Of a stretch of DNA of 64,000 bases, positions 1 through 10,660 are shown piece after piece (position 1 is the first letter of the stretch; every line of letters begins with the position of its first letter). The notes below the pieces were generated by a model. It was not told where the DNA came from and ran no database searches. It saw only the letters and a list, made by a program, of their open reading frames with translations. The position numbers and the translations under genes were made by a program. Origin of the DNA: Billgrantia aerodenitrificans (GTDB taxonomy: Bacteria; Pseudomonadota; Gammaproteobacteria; Pseudomonadales; Halomonadaceae); the NCBI RefSeq assembly GCF_021404405.1, contig NZ_JABFTV010000008.1, positions 124,001-188,000 of the forward strand, read 5' to 3'.

Positions 1-7
1 TCAGTCC

Positions 8-1510
8 ATGGCGCACACGTCGCACCACCTACTCGACCTCTTCATCATCGGCGGCGGCATCAACGGCACGGGCATTGCCAACGATGCTGCCGGGCGCGGC
101 CTGTCGGTCAGCCTGTGCGAGCAGGGGGACCTGGCCGGCGCCACGTCCTCGGCCAGCAGCAAGTTGATCCATGGTGGATTGCGCTATCTCGAACATCATG
201 AGTTCCGCCTCGTGGGGGAGGCGCTACGTGAGCGCGAAGTGCTGCTGCACAAGGCGCCGCACATCATCTGGCCGCTGCGTTTCATTCTCCCGCACCGCTC
301 TCACCTGCGCCCCGCCTGGATGATTCGGGCCGGTCTGTTCCTCTACGACCATCTGGGCAAGCGCAAGATGCTGCCCGGTTCACGCAGCGTTCGTTTCGCT
401 GCGGATTCGCCCCTGCAGGAAGGCATCAAGCGCGGATTCGAATATTCCGATTGTTGGGTCGATGATGCTCGCCTGGTGGTGCTCAACGCGCTACAGGCAC
501 GCGAAGGTGGCGCGGAGATTCTGGTGCGCACCCGCTGCATCGGGGCGAAGGAGGAGAACGGCATCTGGCGCATCGAGCTGGAGGACGTCCGCAGCGGCGA
601 GCGCTTCGAGCGCCAGGCGCGCACCCTGGTCAATGCCGCCGGCCCATGGGTCGAGCGGGTGGTGCGCGAGCAGGCGGCACGTAACTCCCGCTACAGCATC
701 CGCATGATTCAGGGCAGCCACCTGATCGTGCCGCGGCTGAACGGCGACGACCGTGCCTACATTCTGCAGAACAGCGACCGACGCATCGTGTTCGTCCTCC
801 CTTACGAGGACGACTTCAGCCTGGTCGGCACCACGGACCGACGCTATGAGGGCGACCCGGCCCAGGCCGCCATCAGTGAAGAAGAGATCGATTACCTGCT
901 TGGTGTGGTCAATGCTCACTTCCGCCGTCAGCTCCAGCGCAGCGACGTCATCTCGAGCTTCTCCGGCGTACGCCCCCTGTGCGACGACGAATCGGCCGAG
1001 CCTTCGGCCATGACCCGGGACTACACCCTGGCGTTCGACGATCAAGGTGCCCCGCTGCTCTCCGTATTCGGCGGCAAGATCACCACCTATCGCAAGCTGG
1101 CGGAAGCCGCCTTGAAGCAGCTCAAGCCTGTTCTGCCAGCCATGGGGCCGAGCTGGACCGCCGAAGCCGCCCTGCCCGGCGGCGAGATCGGCAATCAGGA
1201 GAATTTCATGGCGCGGCTGCGGCACGACTACCCCTGGCTCGGGGAAGCGCGGACACGGCGCTTCGCGCGTAGTTACGGCAGCCTGTGCCTGCGCTTCCTC
1301 GCAGGCACCCAATGCGAAGAGGACCTGGGCGAACATTTCGGCGCCGGCCTCACCGTCGCCGAAGCCGACTATCTGGTCGACCATGAATGGGCCACCACCG
1401 TCGAGGACATCCTGTGGCGGCGCACCAAGCTGGGCCTGCGGCTGACGCCGCGCCAAGTTGAGCGACTACAGGCACACGTGGAAGCCCACCGACAGGCCCT
1501 GGCCGCCTGA
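8..1510 (+). CDS. glpD: Aerobic glycerol-3-phosphate dehydrogenase
   Basis: This is a membrane-associated FAD enzyme that oxidises sn-glycerol 3-phosphate to dihydroxyacetone phosphate and passes electrons to quinone. The 500-residue length is normal for GlpD. An N-terminal Rossmann dinucleotide motif (GGGINGTG, about residues 15-22) is followed by the family-typical SSKLIHGGLRYLE stretch and a late FGGKITTYRKLAE segment. The ATG at position 8 gives an N-terminus that lines up with known GlpD proteins. The upstream promoter and ribosome site lie outside the window, so glpFK partners cannot be seen. The gene ends one base before the convergent fumC stop. Identification rests on recognised family sequence and is secure. 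Confidence 0.96.
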   Translation: MAHTSHHLLDLFIIGGGINGTGIANDAAGRGLSVSLCEQGDLAGATSSASSKLIHGGLRYLEHHEFRLVGEALREREVLLHKAPHIIWPLRFILPHRSHLRPAWMIRAGLFLYDHLGKRKMLPGSRSVRFAADSPLQEGIKRGFEYSDCWVDDARLVVLNALQAREGGAEILVRTRCIGAKEENGIWRIELEDVRSGERFERQARTLVNAAGPWVERVVREQAARNSRYSIRMIQGSHLIVPRLNGDDRAYILQNSDRRIVFVLPYEDDFSLVGTTDRRYEGDPAQAAISEEEIDYLLGVVNAHFRRQLQRSDVISSFSGVRPLCDDESAEPSAMTRDYTLAFDDQGAPLLSVFGGKITTYRKLAEAALKQLKPVLPAMGPSWTAEAALPGGEIGNQENFMARLRHDYPWLGEARTRRFARSYGSLCLRFLAGTQCEEDLGEHFGAGLTVAEADYLVDHEWATTVEDILWRRTKLGLRLTPRQVERLQAHVEAHRQALAA

Positions 1511-1511
1511 G

Positions 1512-2891
<1,380 letters not shown>

Positions 2892-2996
2892 GTCACTCCC
2901 TCGTTAGACGATCGCTCCCTTCACCATGGTGTCGGGAATCGTGGCTTGCAAGCCTTTCTCGCCGACAGGGCACGCTCGCTTCGTAGCCCCCTCGAG

Positions 2997-3010
2997 TTGA
3001 CAACTGTCAA
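2997..3010. promoter_or_regulatory. FNR/ANR-type binding site candidate
   Basis: TTGAC-AACT-GTCAA is a perfect inverted repeat with the geometry of the FNR consensus TTGAT-N4-ATCAA, one base changed symmetrically in each arm. It sits in the divergent region between fumC and the gene at 3150, and an FNR-type regulator is encoded about 0.7 kb away. Which of the two genes it controls cannot be decided. No convincing -10 box was found at the expected distance on either side. Confidence 0.55.
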
Positions 3011-3149
3011 GCTTCCGCACTATTGGCTGAATATCGAACGCCAACATGATAACTGTCGTTGCGGCGTTAAAAAGGCATTCTCTAAGATCGCTTAGCCCAC
3101 CCACTCGGGGCAATACCAACAAAGCACCAATCACGACAGCACAACGTGG

Positions 3150-3653
3150 ATGAAACACCTCATGGACATGACTCGTTCCCTGCTTTTACTGCCGCACGAA
3201 CAGCTCACTCTCGCTTACGAGCACGAAGCCGCCGAGCTCCAGCGCTACCGCCGCCTGACCCTTCGGTTTCTACCCAGGGCTCCGCAGACGAGCAGGTTAA
3301 TGGCAACGCTGGGCCTGCAGTGCGAGAAGCGCCTCGGCCAGCTTCATCAGGTGGCCGTCTGCCTGGAACTCGAAGCCTGCATCGTTAGAGCGCCAGGCAA
3401 CGTTGCACCCTTCCCGATTCCGGAACCTCACTTCTTCATCGTCGACGAGGTCATGGGCGAACAGATGATCGAGCACGCCATCCGGGCGGCCATGGAATCG
3501 AAGCACTTCTTCGACTGGATGTTGAATACCAACGCCACGGCGGAACTTCATCGGCCGTTGCTCAATTTCGTCAGCGAAAAGGAGGGCGAATGTCGAGTCC
3601 TGCTCGAGTACTGGGAACAGCACAGAGCGCCTGCGGTGGCTCAGCGAGCCTGA
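3150..3653 (+). CDS. Small helical protein, possibly ferritin-like
   Basis: This 167-residue protein is not recognised with certainty. It is predicted mostly alpha-helical without a signal peptide or membrane segment. Acidic and His residues spaced along helices (an AYEHEAAELQRY segment near residue 22, HFF near 120, FVSEKEGE near 140) recall the ferritin/rubrerythrin four-helix fold, but a clean pair of ExxH motifs is not visible. It lies downstream of an FNR-type site and is convergent with an FNR-type regulator 12 bases away, so an oxygen-linked role is possible. The ribosome site is weak, and an alternative ATG lies 12 bases further in. The function is open. Confidence 0.6.
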   Translation: MKHLMDMTRSLLLLPHEQLTLAYEHEAAELQRYRRLTLRFLPRAPQTSRLMATLGLQCEKRLGQLHQVAVCLELEACIVRAPGNVAPFPIPEPHFFIVDEVMGEQMIEHAIRAAMESKHFFDWMLNTNATAELHRPLLNFVSEKEGECRVLLEYWEQHRAPAVAQRA

Positions 3654-3665
3654 TACATCAACCCT

Positions 3666-4418
3666 TCATGGCCTCTTCTGCCGCCTGCCGGTGGAAGAGG
3701 CCAAGCGCTCGAGTCTTGCAAGATCGAGCAACTGATAGTCACGTCCCGTGACACGCAGCAGCCGCTGCGCCTGATAAGTGGCCAGGGTTCTACCGACCGT
3801 CTCCTGGGTCAGCCCCAGATAGCTGCCGATGTCGTTGCGCGATACGGGCAAGCGAAAGTGAGTAGGAGAATAGCCACGGCGATGAAAACAATCCGACACA
3901 GCCAGCAGAAAACTGGCCATACGCGCCTCCGCAGTACGGCTCAACAGTCGATGCAGGCTCATGCGCTCCTGCTGCATGCTGCGGCTGATCGTTCTCTGCA
4001 GGCGTCGACGCAATTTCGGCAATCTCTGCATCACCGCCTCGAGCCGCTCGAAAGGCAACTCGCACAAGGTCGCGGTGTCGAGAGCGCTGACAGTAGAAGG
4101 ATAGCGCTCCAGGCCGATGGCATCACAGCCGATGATGCTGCCGGGCAGCCAGATCGCCGTCAGCAGCTGTTCGCTTTCGACGACAGTCTCCTGCTTGAGG
4201 CAGCCGGTACGCACGACATACAGGCTGGTGAAAGGTGCCTCCTGGCGATACAACACCTGCCGCTTTTCGAGACGGATGGGAGGAACGACCATTTCGCTGA
4301 GTAGCAATGTCTCCTCGGGCAACAGCTCCTCGGCAATGCACAGCGCATTGAGATAACACGAGAGACAACCGGTACCGCTCTCAAGCCCGCCATATACGTA
4401 CTTGCCACGGCTCGTCAT
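3666..4418 (-). CDS. FNR/ANR-family oxygen-sensing transcription regulator
   Basis: This is a Crp/Fnr-family protein with the N-terminal Cys pattern of FNR (C-x2-C-x5-C in GCLSCYLNALC), plus a later Cys in a GCDAIG segment that fits the fourth ligand of the [4Fe-4S] cluster. A cyclic-nucleotide-like beta-barrel is followed by a long dimer helix and a C-terminal helix-turn-helix. The start at 4418 is chosen because a GGAGAG ribosome site lies 7 bases upstream; a longer reading to 4454 has no such site. The recognition helix reads QETVGR. FNR has ETISR and CRP has RETVGR, so the DNA specificity may be unusual. The probable role is control of genes for low oxygen. Confidence 0.85.
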   Translation of the reverse strand: MTSRGKYVYGGLESGTGCLSCYLNALCIAEELLPEETLLLSEMVVPPIRLEKRQVLYRQEAPFTSLYVVRTGCLKQETVVESEQLLTAIWLPGSIIGCDAIGLERYPSTVSALDTATLCELPFERLEAVMQRLPKLRRRLQRTISRSMQQERMSLHRLLSRTAEARMASFLLAVSDCFHRRGYSPTHFRLPVSRNDIGSYLGLTQETVGRTLATYQAQRLLRVTGRDYQLLDLARLERLASSTGRRQKRP

Positions 4419-4648
4419 GATGCGACTCTCCTTGCCTTGGCACACACTTAGCAATTATAGGTTTGCCGGGCCGCACCGTAGTCTGACTTACTTCATACCC
4501 TGGGCAGAGAAATGTGATAACCCACCCCACGTTGTCATGACGAAAACCATGCTGCACGAAAAATTACAGCCGCCTAGTGTTAATGCTGCATCGCACAGGA
4601 TCGGTGTACCACTCGGTACAGGGAGGACACCACCAAGGGAGCAGAAAC

Positions 4649-5650
4649 ATGCAACAGAAATCCTGGTTGACGACGGACATCCTCAGTCAGCTCAATGCCA
4701 ATACATGCCTGCTATTGGTGCGCAGCCTGTGGGAATACTGCCCGGAACACATGTTCATCGTTCGCGTCGAGGGACCGGGCAATTTCGTGATCGAGGCCAT
4801 GAACTCCACTCACGAGACGACGAGCGCAGAGACGAACGCCGTCATCGGCAAGCGTATCGAACAGTCGCTACCCGCCCCGCTTTGTCACGGTGTGCTGGCC
4901 AACCTGGGTCGCTGCGTAGAGTCCGGGGCACCGGTGCGATATGAAGAGAATGGCGACTATCTCGACAGGGATGGTATTTATCAGCATATCCATCGGCAGA
5001 CGCTGCTGGTTCCCATCACCAACACCGAGGGCACTGTGACCCATCTGTTCGGGATATCCCATGATCGGGCCTTCTCCCGCGAGCATCACATGCTCACCCC
5101 AGGGATCACGGGCGAGCTGGAGCGCCGAGTCTGCGAACGCACGGCCGAACTGATCGCGGCCAACGAGAAATTGGCCTACCTGGCGACTCACGATCATCTG
5201 ACCGGCACCTACAACCGGCGCTATCTGATGGAGCTGGCCGAACAGGAGCTGAGGCGCGCCATCCGCTACGAGCTGCCGCTTTGCCTGCTGATGCTCGATA
5301 TCGATCATTTCAAGACGCTCAACGACGCGCGCGGCCATCTAGTGGGCGACGAAGCCCTGCGCTGCGTGGCACGCACGATACTGGCGACCGTACGCGAGTG
5401 CGATCTGGTGGGCCGATACGGCGGGGACGAATTCCTGATCCTGATGCCGGAGACCACGGCCAGTGGCGCGCAGGAGTTGGCCGAGCGTCTGCGCAACACC
5501 CTCACCCAGACGAGCCGTCTCACGCTGAGTATCGGGATCGCCAGCCGGGCGCCGGGCGACGACGTCGTGATCGACCTGATCGATCGTGCCGACGCACTGT
5601 TGCTCCAGGCCAAGCGCAACGGGCGAAATCGCATCGAATGTGCGGCCTGA
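4649..5650 (+). CDS. PAS-GGDEF diguanylate cyclase
   Basis: The predicted enzyme makes cyclic di-GMP from two GTP. The first ~170 residues form a PAS-like sensor region, followed by a short coiled linker (ELERRVCERTAELIAANEKL) and a C-terminal GGDEF domain with an intact RYGGDEF active loop. An RECD sequence five residues before GGDEF fits the allosteric inhibitory I-site (RxxD). No membrane segment is seen, so it is probably cytoplasmic. The start is the ATG at 4649, preceded by AAGGGAG; an in-frame ATG at 4577 lacks a ribosome site. It is divergent from the FNR-type regulator, so the two may share control. The signal is unknown. Confidence 0.9.
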   Translation: MQQKSWLTTDILSQLNANTCLLLVRSLWEYCPEHMFIVRVEGPGNFVIEAMNSTHETTSAETNAVIGKRIEQSLPAPLCHGVLANLGRCVESGAPVRYEENGDYLDRDGIYQHIHRQTLLVPITNTEGTVTHLFGISHDRAFSREHHMLTPGITGELERRVCERTAELIAANEKLAYLATHDHLTGTYNRRYLMELAEQELRRAIRYELPLCLLMLDIDHFKTLNDARGHLVGDEALRCVARTILATVRECDLVGRYGGDEFLILMPETTASGAQELAERLRNTLTQTSRLTLSIGIASRAPGDDVVIDLIDRADALLLQAKRNGRNRIECAA

Positions 5651-5655
5651 TCGCC

Positions 5656-5691
5656 AAGCACCAATTCATCAAGCACCAATTCATCAAGCAC
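5656..5691. repeat. Tandem 15-bp direct repeat
   Basis: Two exact copies of a 15-base unit (AAGCACCAATTCATC, 5656-5670 and 5671-5685) are followed by a partial third. They lie between the GGDEF gene and the phasin operator. No function is known. Confidence 0.7.
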
Positions 5692-5693
5692 AT

Positions 5694-5734
5694 ATTGCAA
5701 TGCAGCAAGAACCTTTGCTATGCTGCATTGCAAT
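5694..5734. promoter_or_regulatory. Perfect 14-bp inverted repeat upstream of phasin gene
   Basis: ATTGCAATGCAGCA (5694-5707) and its exact reverse complement (5721-5734) are separated by 13 bases, about 50 bp before the phasin start. TGC/GCA-rich palindromes are characteristic of operators for the PHA repressor PhaR, which controls phasin genes in other PHA producers. That makes this a PhaR-type operator candidate. There is no T-run, so it is not a terminator. Confidence 0.6.
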
Positions 5735-5785
5735 AGAGCGGACATCCGTTCGAAATTACACAACACATCCGGAGATACCTTACTC

Positions 5786-6157
5786 ATGATGAAATCATTC
5801 AGCTTCGACACCAAGCCTTTCGAAACCATGCTGCTGGGCCCGGCGCGTGCCTATGCCGCCCTGAGCATCGACTATTCCGAAAAGCTGGTCGGCGCCCAGC
5901 TAGAGGCCGTCAAGGCCTATACCGACACCAGCCTGGCGCAAGCCCGCAAGCTGCTCGAAGTCCGCGATGCCGACGGTCTGCGTAGCTACCTGGAAGGTCA
6001 GCAGCAGTTCGCCAAGGACGTGACCGAGCGTCTCAAGGGCGATGCCGAGAAGGCCGTTACCCTGCATCAGGACTTCTTCCAGCAGAGCCAGAAACTGGCT
6101 GAAAGCAGCCTGCAGGAAGCACAAAAGGTCGCCCAGAGCCAGACCGCCAAGGCCTGA
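5786..6157 (+). CDS. Phasin family protein (PHA granule-associated)
   Basis: This 123-residue, almost wholly helical, amphipathic protein has the phasin pattern: an N-terminal FDTKPFETMLLGPARAYAAL segment, then repeated Gln/Glu/Lys/Ala helices (LEGQQQFAKDVTERL; QQSQKLAESSLQEAQ). Phasins coat polyhydroxyalkanoate granules in the cytoplasm, limit their coalescence and affect polymer metabolism. The start at 5786 is preceded by GGAGAT at a spacing of 9. It is monocistronic, with a palindromic operator candidate upstream and a strong terminator 20 bases downstream. No PHA synthase is in the window. The exact phasin subfamily is uncertain. Confidence 0.85.
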   Translation: MMKSFSFDTKPFETMLLGPARAYAALSIDYSEKLVGAQLEAVKAYTDTSLAQARKLLEVRDADGLRSYLEGQQQFAKDVTERLKGDAEKAVTLHQDFFQQSQKLAESSLQEAQKVAQSQTAKA

Positions 6158-6177
6158 TGCTCTACCCGTCCTAACGC

Positions 6178-6216
6178 AAGGCCCGCCGAACCACGTTCGG
6201 CGGGCCTTCGTTTTTT
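6178..6216 (+). terminator. Rho-independent terminator of phasin gene
   Basis: A 13-bp perfect stem (AAGGCCCGCCGAA, 6178-6190, paired with 6196-6208) with a 5-base loop is followed by six T residues at 6211-6216. Confidence 0.93.
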
Positions 6217-6319
6217 CTCTCCAGTTTTCTCGCCAGTTTCATCTTTCCATCTGTCGCCAGCCGGCTCCCATCGTTTATGCTCGTCCTGCACGGGCATGTC
6301 GCAATGAGGAAGCAATCGA

Positions 6320-6874
6320 ATGAAAGCCTGGTTACCCGTAGCCTTGGTGAGTCTCACTCTTGTCGGCTGCCAGATGATGGAGCCGGGGCCACCACCCGAG
6401 CGTATCGAGGTGATCGATATCGGCGACCCGCAACGCCCCGACGTCGAACGCCCCGACGCCGAGCGCCCTGCCCCCACCCCAGGGAGAATCGCTCGTCAGG
6501 TGGCTTTTCCGGCGAGCGAATATGCGGCGCTGCCGAAGAGCGGCACCGCCGCCATTTCAGGCAGGCTCAGTCTGAACGGCACTCCCGGCACCGGGGAGAC
6601 GATCTCCGTGGCGCCGGTCACCACCTATTCGGCCGAAGCCGCCGAGCATGCCCTGGCAGGACGTGCGGTCGAGCCGGCCGACCCGCGGGCGCGTGAATAC
6701 ACCCACACCGCGCGCACCGATGGCAACGGCAACTTTTCCCTGCAGGGCCTGCCCCCCGGTGAGTTCTATGTCTCGGGAAGCGTGGTCAACCCCAGCAACG
6801 GCCAGCGCCAGGTGATACTGCGCCAGGTGTCACTGCGCAACGGCCAGCGCCTCGAGGTCAATCTGAGTCGCTGA
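6320..6874 (+). CDS. Lipoprotein with carboxypeptidase-regulatory-like fold
   Basis: The 184-residue protein begins with a lipoprotein signal peptide ending in a lipobox (LVGC, Cys17), so it is probably an outer-membrane lipoprotein. After a Pro-rich linker (residues 20-55) comes a beta-sandwich segment with a TDGNGNFSLQGLPPGEFYVSG pattern, typical of carboxypeptidase-regulatory-like or Ig-like surface domains. GAGGAAG precedes the ATG. It is convergent with hda, ten bases away, and has no obvious operon partner. No catalytic residues are recognised. The function is unknown, and a structural or binding role in the envelope is inferred. Confidence 0.75.
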   Translation: MKAWLPVALVSLTLVGCQMMEPGPPPERIEVIDIGDPQRPDVERPDAERPAPTPGRIARQVAFPASEYAALPKSGTAAISGRLSLNGTPGTGETISVAPVTTYSAEAAEHALAGRAVEPADPRAREYTHTARTDGNGNFSLQGLPPGEFYVSGSVVNPSNGQRQVILRQVSLRNGQRLEVNLSR

Positions 6875-6883
6875 CACAACGCG

Positions 6884-7585
6884 CTACCAACCCAGCGCCT
6901 GCTTGACGAAGGGAATCGTCAGCTTGCGCTGGGCCGACAGCGAAGCACGGTCGAGCACGGCCAGCTCGTCGAACAGTTCGTCCAGACGTCGCGGTCCGCG
7001 ATGAAGAATATAGCGGGCCACCTCCTCGGAAAGCTGCATGCCACGTATGCGCGCACGCAGCTGCAGAGCCTGCAACCTTTCGCCGTCATCCAGCCGCTGC
7101 AGTTGAAAGGTGACGCCCCAGGTAAGACGCGAGGCCAGATCGGGCAGTGCGACGGGCAGCTGGCGGGGCGCAGCCGACGCCGACATCACCAGACGCTTGC
7201 CGGCATCGCGCAAGCGATTGAAGGCATGAAACAAGCCCTCCTCCCAGCGACGTCGCCCGATGACGACGTCCACGTCGTCGATGGCCACCAGGTCGAGGCG
7301 CTCCACGTCCTCAAGCATCAAGGGTGGGAAGTGTCCCAGGTCGTGCAGCGGTAGATAGAGCGCGCGAAGGTCCCGGTCGGAAGCCGCATGGCAGGCCGCC
7401 TGCAACAGATGACTGCGACCGCTGCCGGACGCCCCCCATAGGAAGAGGAACGGCTCGCCGTCGGCATCGAGCTGGCGCGAAAGACGATCCAGCAAGGTGG
7501 CATTGGCGGCCGGTAGAAAACTCTCGAAAGTGGCATCGTCACGCAGCCCCACCCCCAGAGGCAGCTGCGCAGGCGCTCGACTCAT
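6884..7585 (-). CDS. hda: DnaA regulatory inactivator Hda
   Basis: Hda works with the DNA-loaded beta clamp to stimulate hydrolysis of DnaA-bound ATP and so prevents re-initiation of replication. The 233-residue protein matches the DnaA AAA+ domain without the DNA-binding domain. It has a P-loop GASGSGRSHL, a Walker B LVAIDDVDVV and the near-invariant C-terminal segment AQRKLTIPFVKQAL. An N-terminal QLPLGV sequence corresponds to the clamp-binding motif. Its ATG overlaps the stop of the upstream permease gene (ATGA), an arrangement common in gammaproteobacteria. Confidence 0.95.
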   Translation of the reverse strand: MSRAPAQLPLGVGLRDDATFESFLPAANATLLDRLSRQLDADGEPFLFLWGASGSGRSHLLQAACHAASDRDLRALYLPLHDLGHFPPLMLEDVERLDLVAIDDVDVVIGRRRWEEGLFHAFNRLRDAGKRLVMSASAAPRQLPVALPDLASRLTWGVTFQLQRLDDGERLQALQLRARIRGMQLSEEVARYILHRGPRRLDELFDELAVLDRASLSAQRKLTIPFVKQALGW

Positions 7586-8658
7586 GGTGAATCCTCGCTG
7601 CTACGCTCTTTTTTATCGGCGTCGTAAAGGCTGCTGCGCTTGTAGCGTTCGTTGAGTTCCCGCAAGAGTACCATGATCACCGCCGCAGCCGGCAGCGCTA
7701 GCAGCACCCCGGTGAAACCGAAGAGGTTGCCGCCCGCCAGTACGGCGAAGATCACCGCCACCGGATGCAGACCGATGCGGTCTCCCAGCAGCTTGGGCTG
7801 CAGCACCACGCTTTCGATGATCTGACCGATGCTGAACACGATGACCACGCCAAGCAGCGCCACCCAACTGCCGAACTGGAAGAACGCCACGATCAGCGCC
7901 ACGCTGATACCGACGATGAAGCCGAGAAACGGCACGATGCTGGCCAGCCCCGCCAGCATACCGATCAGCAGCCCGAAGCGAAGCCCCATAACGGTCAGCC
8001 CGATGGCGTAGATGGCCCCCAAAGTCAGCATGACCAGCAGTTGGCCACGCAGGAAAGCCGAAAGCACTTCGTCGCAGCGCAGGCTGAGACGCACCGCATC
8101 CGGCTCCAGGCGCCGCGGGATGAGATTGCGCAGATTGACGATCAGGCGGTTCCAGTCCAGCAGGAGATAGAACGTGACCACCGGAATCAGCGCGAAATAG
8201 GTCACCCAGGCCAGGAACGCCGCCCCCGAGCGTCCGATCTGTCCCAGGAACTGGGCCAGGTAACCACCGGCGTCCTGCCAGTGTTCGGCCAGCGTCTCCT
8301 GCACGTTATCGAGATCCGCCGCCACGTCCAGTCCCGTCCAACCGCGGATCTGCGGCGCCAGCACCGTTTCCACCCACTCGAAGATTCCCGGAATCATCAG
8401 CCCGAACTGGCGCACCTGCTGCACGGCCAGCGGGATCAGCACCAGCAGTGCTACCCCCAGCACCAAGGTCAGGATGAAGAACACGCCGCACACCGCCAAG
8501 GCGCGCGAAAGCCCCAGGCGCTGCAATCGATTGGCCAGCGGATCGCTCAGGTACGCCAGGATCATCCCGGCGATGAACGGCATCAGCATCGTTTCCAGTT
8601 GGAACAGCAGCCACACCAAGGCGACCGCGCCAATCAGCACCCACCATTCTTTACGCAT
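7582..8658 (-). CDS. AI-2E family transporter (PerM-like permease)
   Basis: This inner-membrane protein has 7-8 hydrophobic segments across 358 residues and belongs to the AI-2E/PerM (UPF0118) family. The family includes exporters of autoinducer-2 and Na+/H+ antiporters of halophiles, so the substrate cannot be assigned. Family features are an N-terminal helix pair, a cytoplasmic/periplasmic loop near residues 90-150 and the C-terminal [20 protein letters not shown] stretch. The ATG at 8658 is preceded by GGAG at a spacing of 5; an in-frame GTG is directly upstream. It overlaps hda by four bases and is divergent from purM. Confidence 0.88.
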   Translation of the reverse strand: MRKEWWVLIGAVALVWLLFQLETMLMPFIAGMILAYLSDPLANRLQRLGLSRALAVCGVFFILTLVLGVALLVLIPLAVQQVRQFGLMIPGIFEWVETVLAPQIRGWTGLDVAADLDNVQETLAEHWQDAGGYLAQFLGQIGRSGAAFLAWVTYFALIPVVTFYLLLDWNRLIVNLRNLIPRRLEPDAVRLSLRCDEVLSAFLRGQLLVMLTLGAIYAIGLTVMGLRFGLLIGMLAGLASIVPFLGFIVGISVALIVAFFQFGSWVALLGVVIVFSIGQIIESVVLQPKLLGDRIGLHPVAVIFAVLAGGNLFGFTGVLLALPAAAVIMVLLRELNERYKRSSLYDADKKERSSEDSP

Positions 8659-8817
8659 CACAGCTCCACACCTCCCTGCGTTCTCCCTCCACGGCGATGC
8701 GAGCCGTGCGTCGTGATGCTACAATTCCGGCCCGATCTTGCCCACTGCTTCGGCCATCAGGCGTTGCGTCGCCTTGCGCCGGGCCACATAACCGCGCTAC
8801 TTCGTACAGGACAGGCC

Positions 8818-9894
8818 ATGACCGATTCCACCTCCCCCGACAATGCCAAGGCATCCCTGAGCTACAAGGACGCCGGCGTCGACATCGATGCCGGCAACGC
8901 CCTGGTCGACCGCATCAAGGGTGTCGCCAAGCGCACCATGCGCCCCGAGGTGATGGGCGGACTGGGCGGCTTCGGCGCCCTGTGCCAGCTGCCTTCCGGC
9001 TATCGCGAACCGGTGCTGGTCTCGGGCACCGACGGCGTCGGCACCAAGCTGCGTCTGGCCATGGACCTGGGTCGACACGACTCCATCGGTATCGATCTGG
9101 TCGCCATGTGCGTCAACGACCTGGTGGTGGCCGGCGCCGAACCGCTGTTCTTCCTCGACTACTATGCCACGGGCAAACTGGATGTGGACATCGCCGCCGA
9201 CGTCGTCGCCGGCATCGGCGAGGGTTGCGAACAGGCCGGCTGCGCCCTGGTAGGCGGTGAAACCGCCGAAATGCCCGGCATGTACGAAGGCAGCGACTAC
9301 GACCTGGCCGGCTTCTGTGTCGGCGTGGTGGAGAAATCCGAGATCCTCGACGGCAGTAAGGTCGGCGAAGGCGACGTACTGTTGGGCATCGCCTCCAGCG
9401 GCGCTCACTCCAACGGCTATTCGCTGATCCGCAAGATCCTCGAAGTGAGCGGCGCATCGCTGGATACCGCCATCGACGGCCGGCCACTGGGCGACGCTCT
9501 GCTCGCTCCCACACGGATCTACGTCAAGCCGCTGCTGTCGCTGATCAAGGAGAGCGGTGTCGCCGTTCATGCCCTGTCGCACATCACCGGCGGCGGGCTG
9601 CTGGAGAACATTCCTAGGGTACTGCCCGACTCCCTGGCGGCACGCATCGACGTGAAGAGCTGGACGCGTCCGGCGCTGTTCGACTGGCTGCAGCAGCAGG
9701 GCAACGTGGCGGAACACGAAATGTACCGCGTGCTCAACTGCGGTATCGGCATGGTCGTGGTCGTACCCACCGAGAAGGCCGATCAGGCCCGCGCCCACCT
9801 GCAGGCCCAGGGCGAGACGGTCTATCGCATCGGCGAGATCATCGCCCGCGGCGAAGGCGAAGAAGCGGTTCTGCTGGAGAACCTCGAGGCATGA
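8818..9894 (+). CDS. purM: Phosphoribosylformylglycinamidine cyclo-ligase (AIR synthetase)
   Basis: PurM closes the imidazole ring in de novo purine synthesis, converting FGAM and ATP to AIR. The 358-residue protein has the characteristic [13 protein letters not shown] start, [12 protein letters not shown], a Gly-rich [11 protein letters not shown] segment and [17 protein letters not shown] precedes the ATG at 8818. The same frame stays open far upstream of this start, but that part is antisense to the permease gene. purN follows with a 4-base ATGA overlap, the usual purMN arrangement. A PurR site was not identified in the divergent promoter region. Confidence 0.96.
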   Translation: MTDSTSPDNAKASLSYKDAGVDIDAGNALVDRIKGVAKRTMRPEVMGGLGGFGALCQLPSGYREPVLVSGTDGVGTKLRLAMDLGRHDSIGIDLVAMCVNDLVVAGAEPLFFLDYYATGKLDVDIAADVVAGIGEGCEQAGCALVGGETAEMPGMYEGSDYDLAGFCVGVVEKSEILDGSKVGEGDVLLGIASSGAHSNGYSLIRKILEVSGASLDTAIDGRPLGDALLAPTRIYVKPLLSLIKESGVAVHALSHITGGGLLENIPRVLPDSLAARIDVKSWTRPALFDWLQQQGNVAEHEMYRVLNCGIGMVVVVPTEKADQARAHLQAQGETVYRIGEIIARGEGEEAVLLENLEA

Positions 9895-10619
9895 GCGAAG
9901 CGTACGACGGCGACACCATGACGGACTTCACCCCCGAGCCCACAGGCACACGCCGGGTTGTGGTGCTGATCTCGGGTAACGGCAGCAACCTGCAGGCGCT
10001 GATCGACGAGCAGACCCACGACCGCCTGGGCGGCGAGATCGTGGCGGTGATCTCCAACGTTGCCGACGCCTACGGCCTGCAGCGTGCCCGTGATGCCGGC
10101 ATCGATGCCGTAGTGCTGCCCCACGGCGAGTACGAGAATCGCGAAGCCTACGATGGTGCCCTGATCAAGGTGATCGAGCGCCACGAACCCGATCTGGTGG
10201 TACTGGCCGGCTTCATGCGCATTCTAAGCTCACGCTTCGTGCAGCGCTTCCACGGCCGCATGCTCAACATCCACCCCTCCCTTTTGCCCGCTTACCGTGG
10301 CCTCAACACCCATGCCAAGGCACTCGCCGACGGCGTGGCCGAACACGGCTGCAGCGTGCACTTCGTCACCGAGGAGCTGGACGGCGGCCCGGTCGCCATC
10401 CAGGCCGTGGTAGCGGTTAACGAGGGCGAGACCGAAGCCAGCCTGAAGGAGAAGGTGCACGCCCGCGAGCACCTGATCTACCCCATCGCGGTGAAGTGGT
10501 TCCTCGAGGGGCGCCTGCGCCTCGAAGGCGAGAGCGCCCTGCTCGACGGCACCCCGCTGCCGCCCCAGGGGCTACGCCTCTCCCACGCCGACGCCGCCGA
10601 AGAACTTGACGAAGAGTAA
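9891..10619 (+). CDS. purN: Phosphoribosylglycinamide formyltransferase
   Basis: PurN transfers a formyl group from 10-formyl-THF to GAR in the third step of purine synthesis. The catalytic Asn and His are in the [10 protein letters not shown] motif, and the Asp is in [12 protein letters not shown]. The N-terminal GNGSNLQAL motif binds the phosphate. At 242 residues it is longer than the usual ~212 because of short extensions at both ends. The N-terminal one would shrink if the second ATG at 9918 were used. The ATGA overlap with purM and a nearby GAGG favour 9891. It is co-transcribed with purM. Confidence 0.95.
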   Translation: MSEAYDGDTMTDFTPEPTGTRRVVVLISGNGSNLQALIDEQTHDRLGGEIVAVISNVADAYGLQRARDAGIDAVVLPHGEYENREAYDGALIKVIERHEPDLVVLAGFMRILSSRFVQRFHGRMLNIHPSLLPAYRGLNTHAKALADGVAEHGCSVHFVTEELDGGPVAIQAVVAVNEGETEASLKEKVHAREHLIYPIAVKWFLEGRLRLEGESALLDGTPLPPQGLRLSHADAAEELDEE

Positions 10620-10660
10620 CGCCAAACTCGACGCAAAGTGGATGCCCCAAGACGCTAGCG

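Noticed and set aside
5656..5691. CRISPR-like repeat array
   Set aside because: Only two full 15-base units with no spacers and no cas genes; it is a simple tandem repeat.
7765..8817. Upstream extension of the purM frame
   Set aside because: PurM homology begins at 8818 with a ribosome site; the earlier part is antisense to the permease gene.
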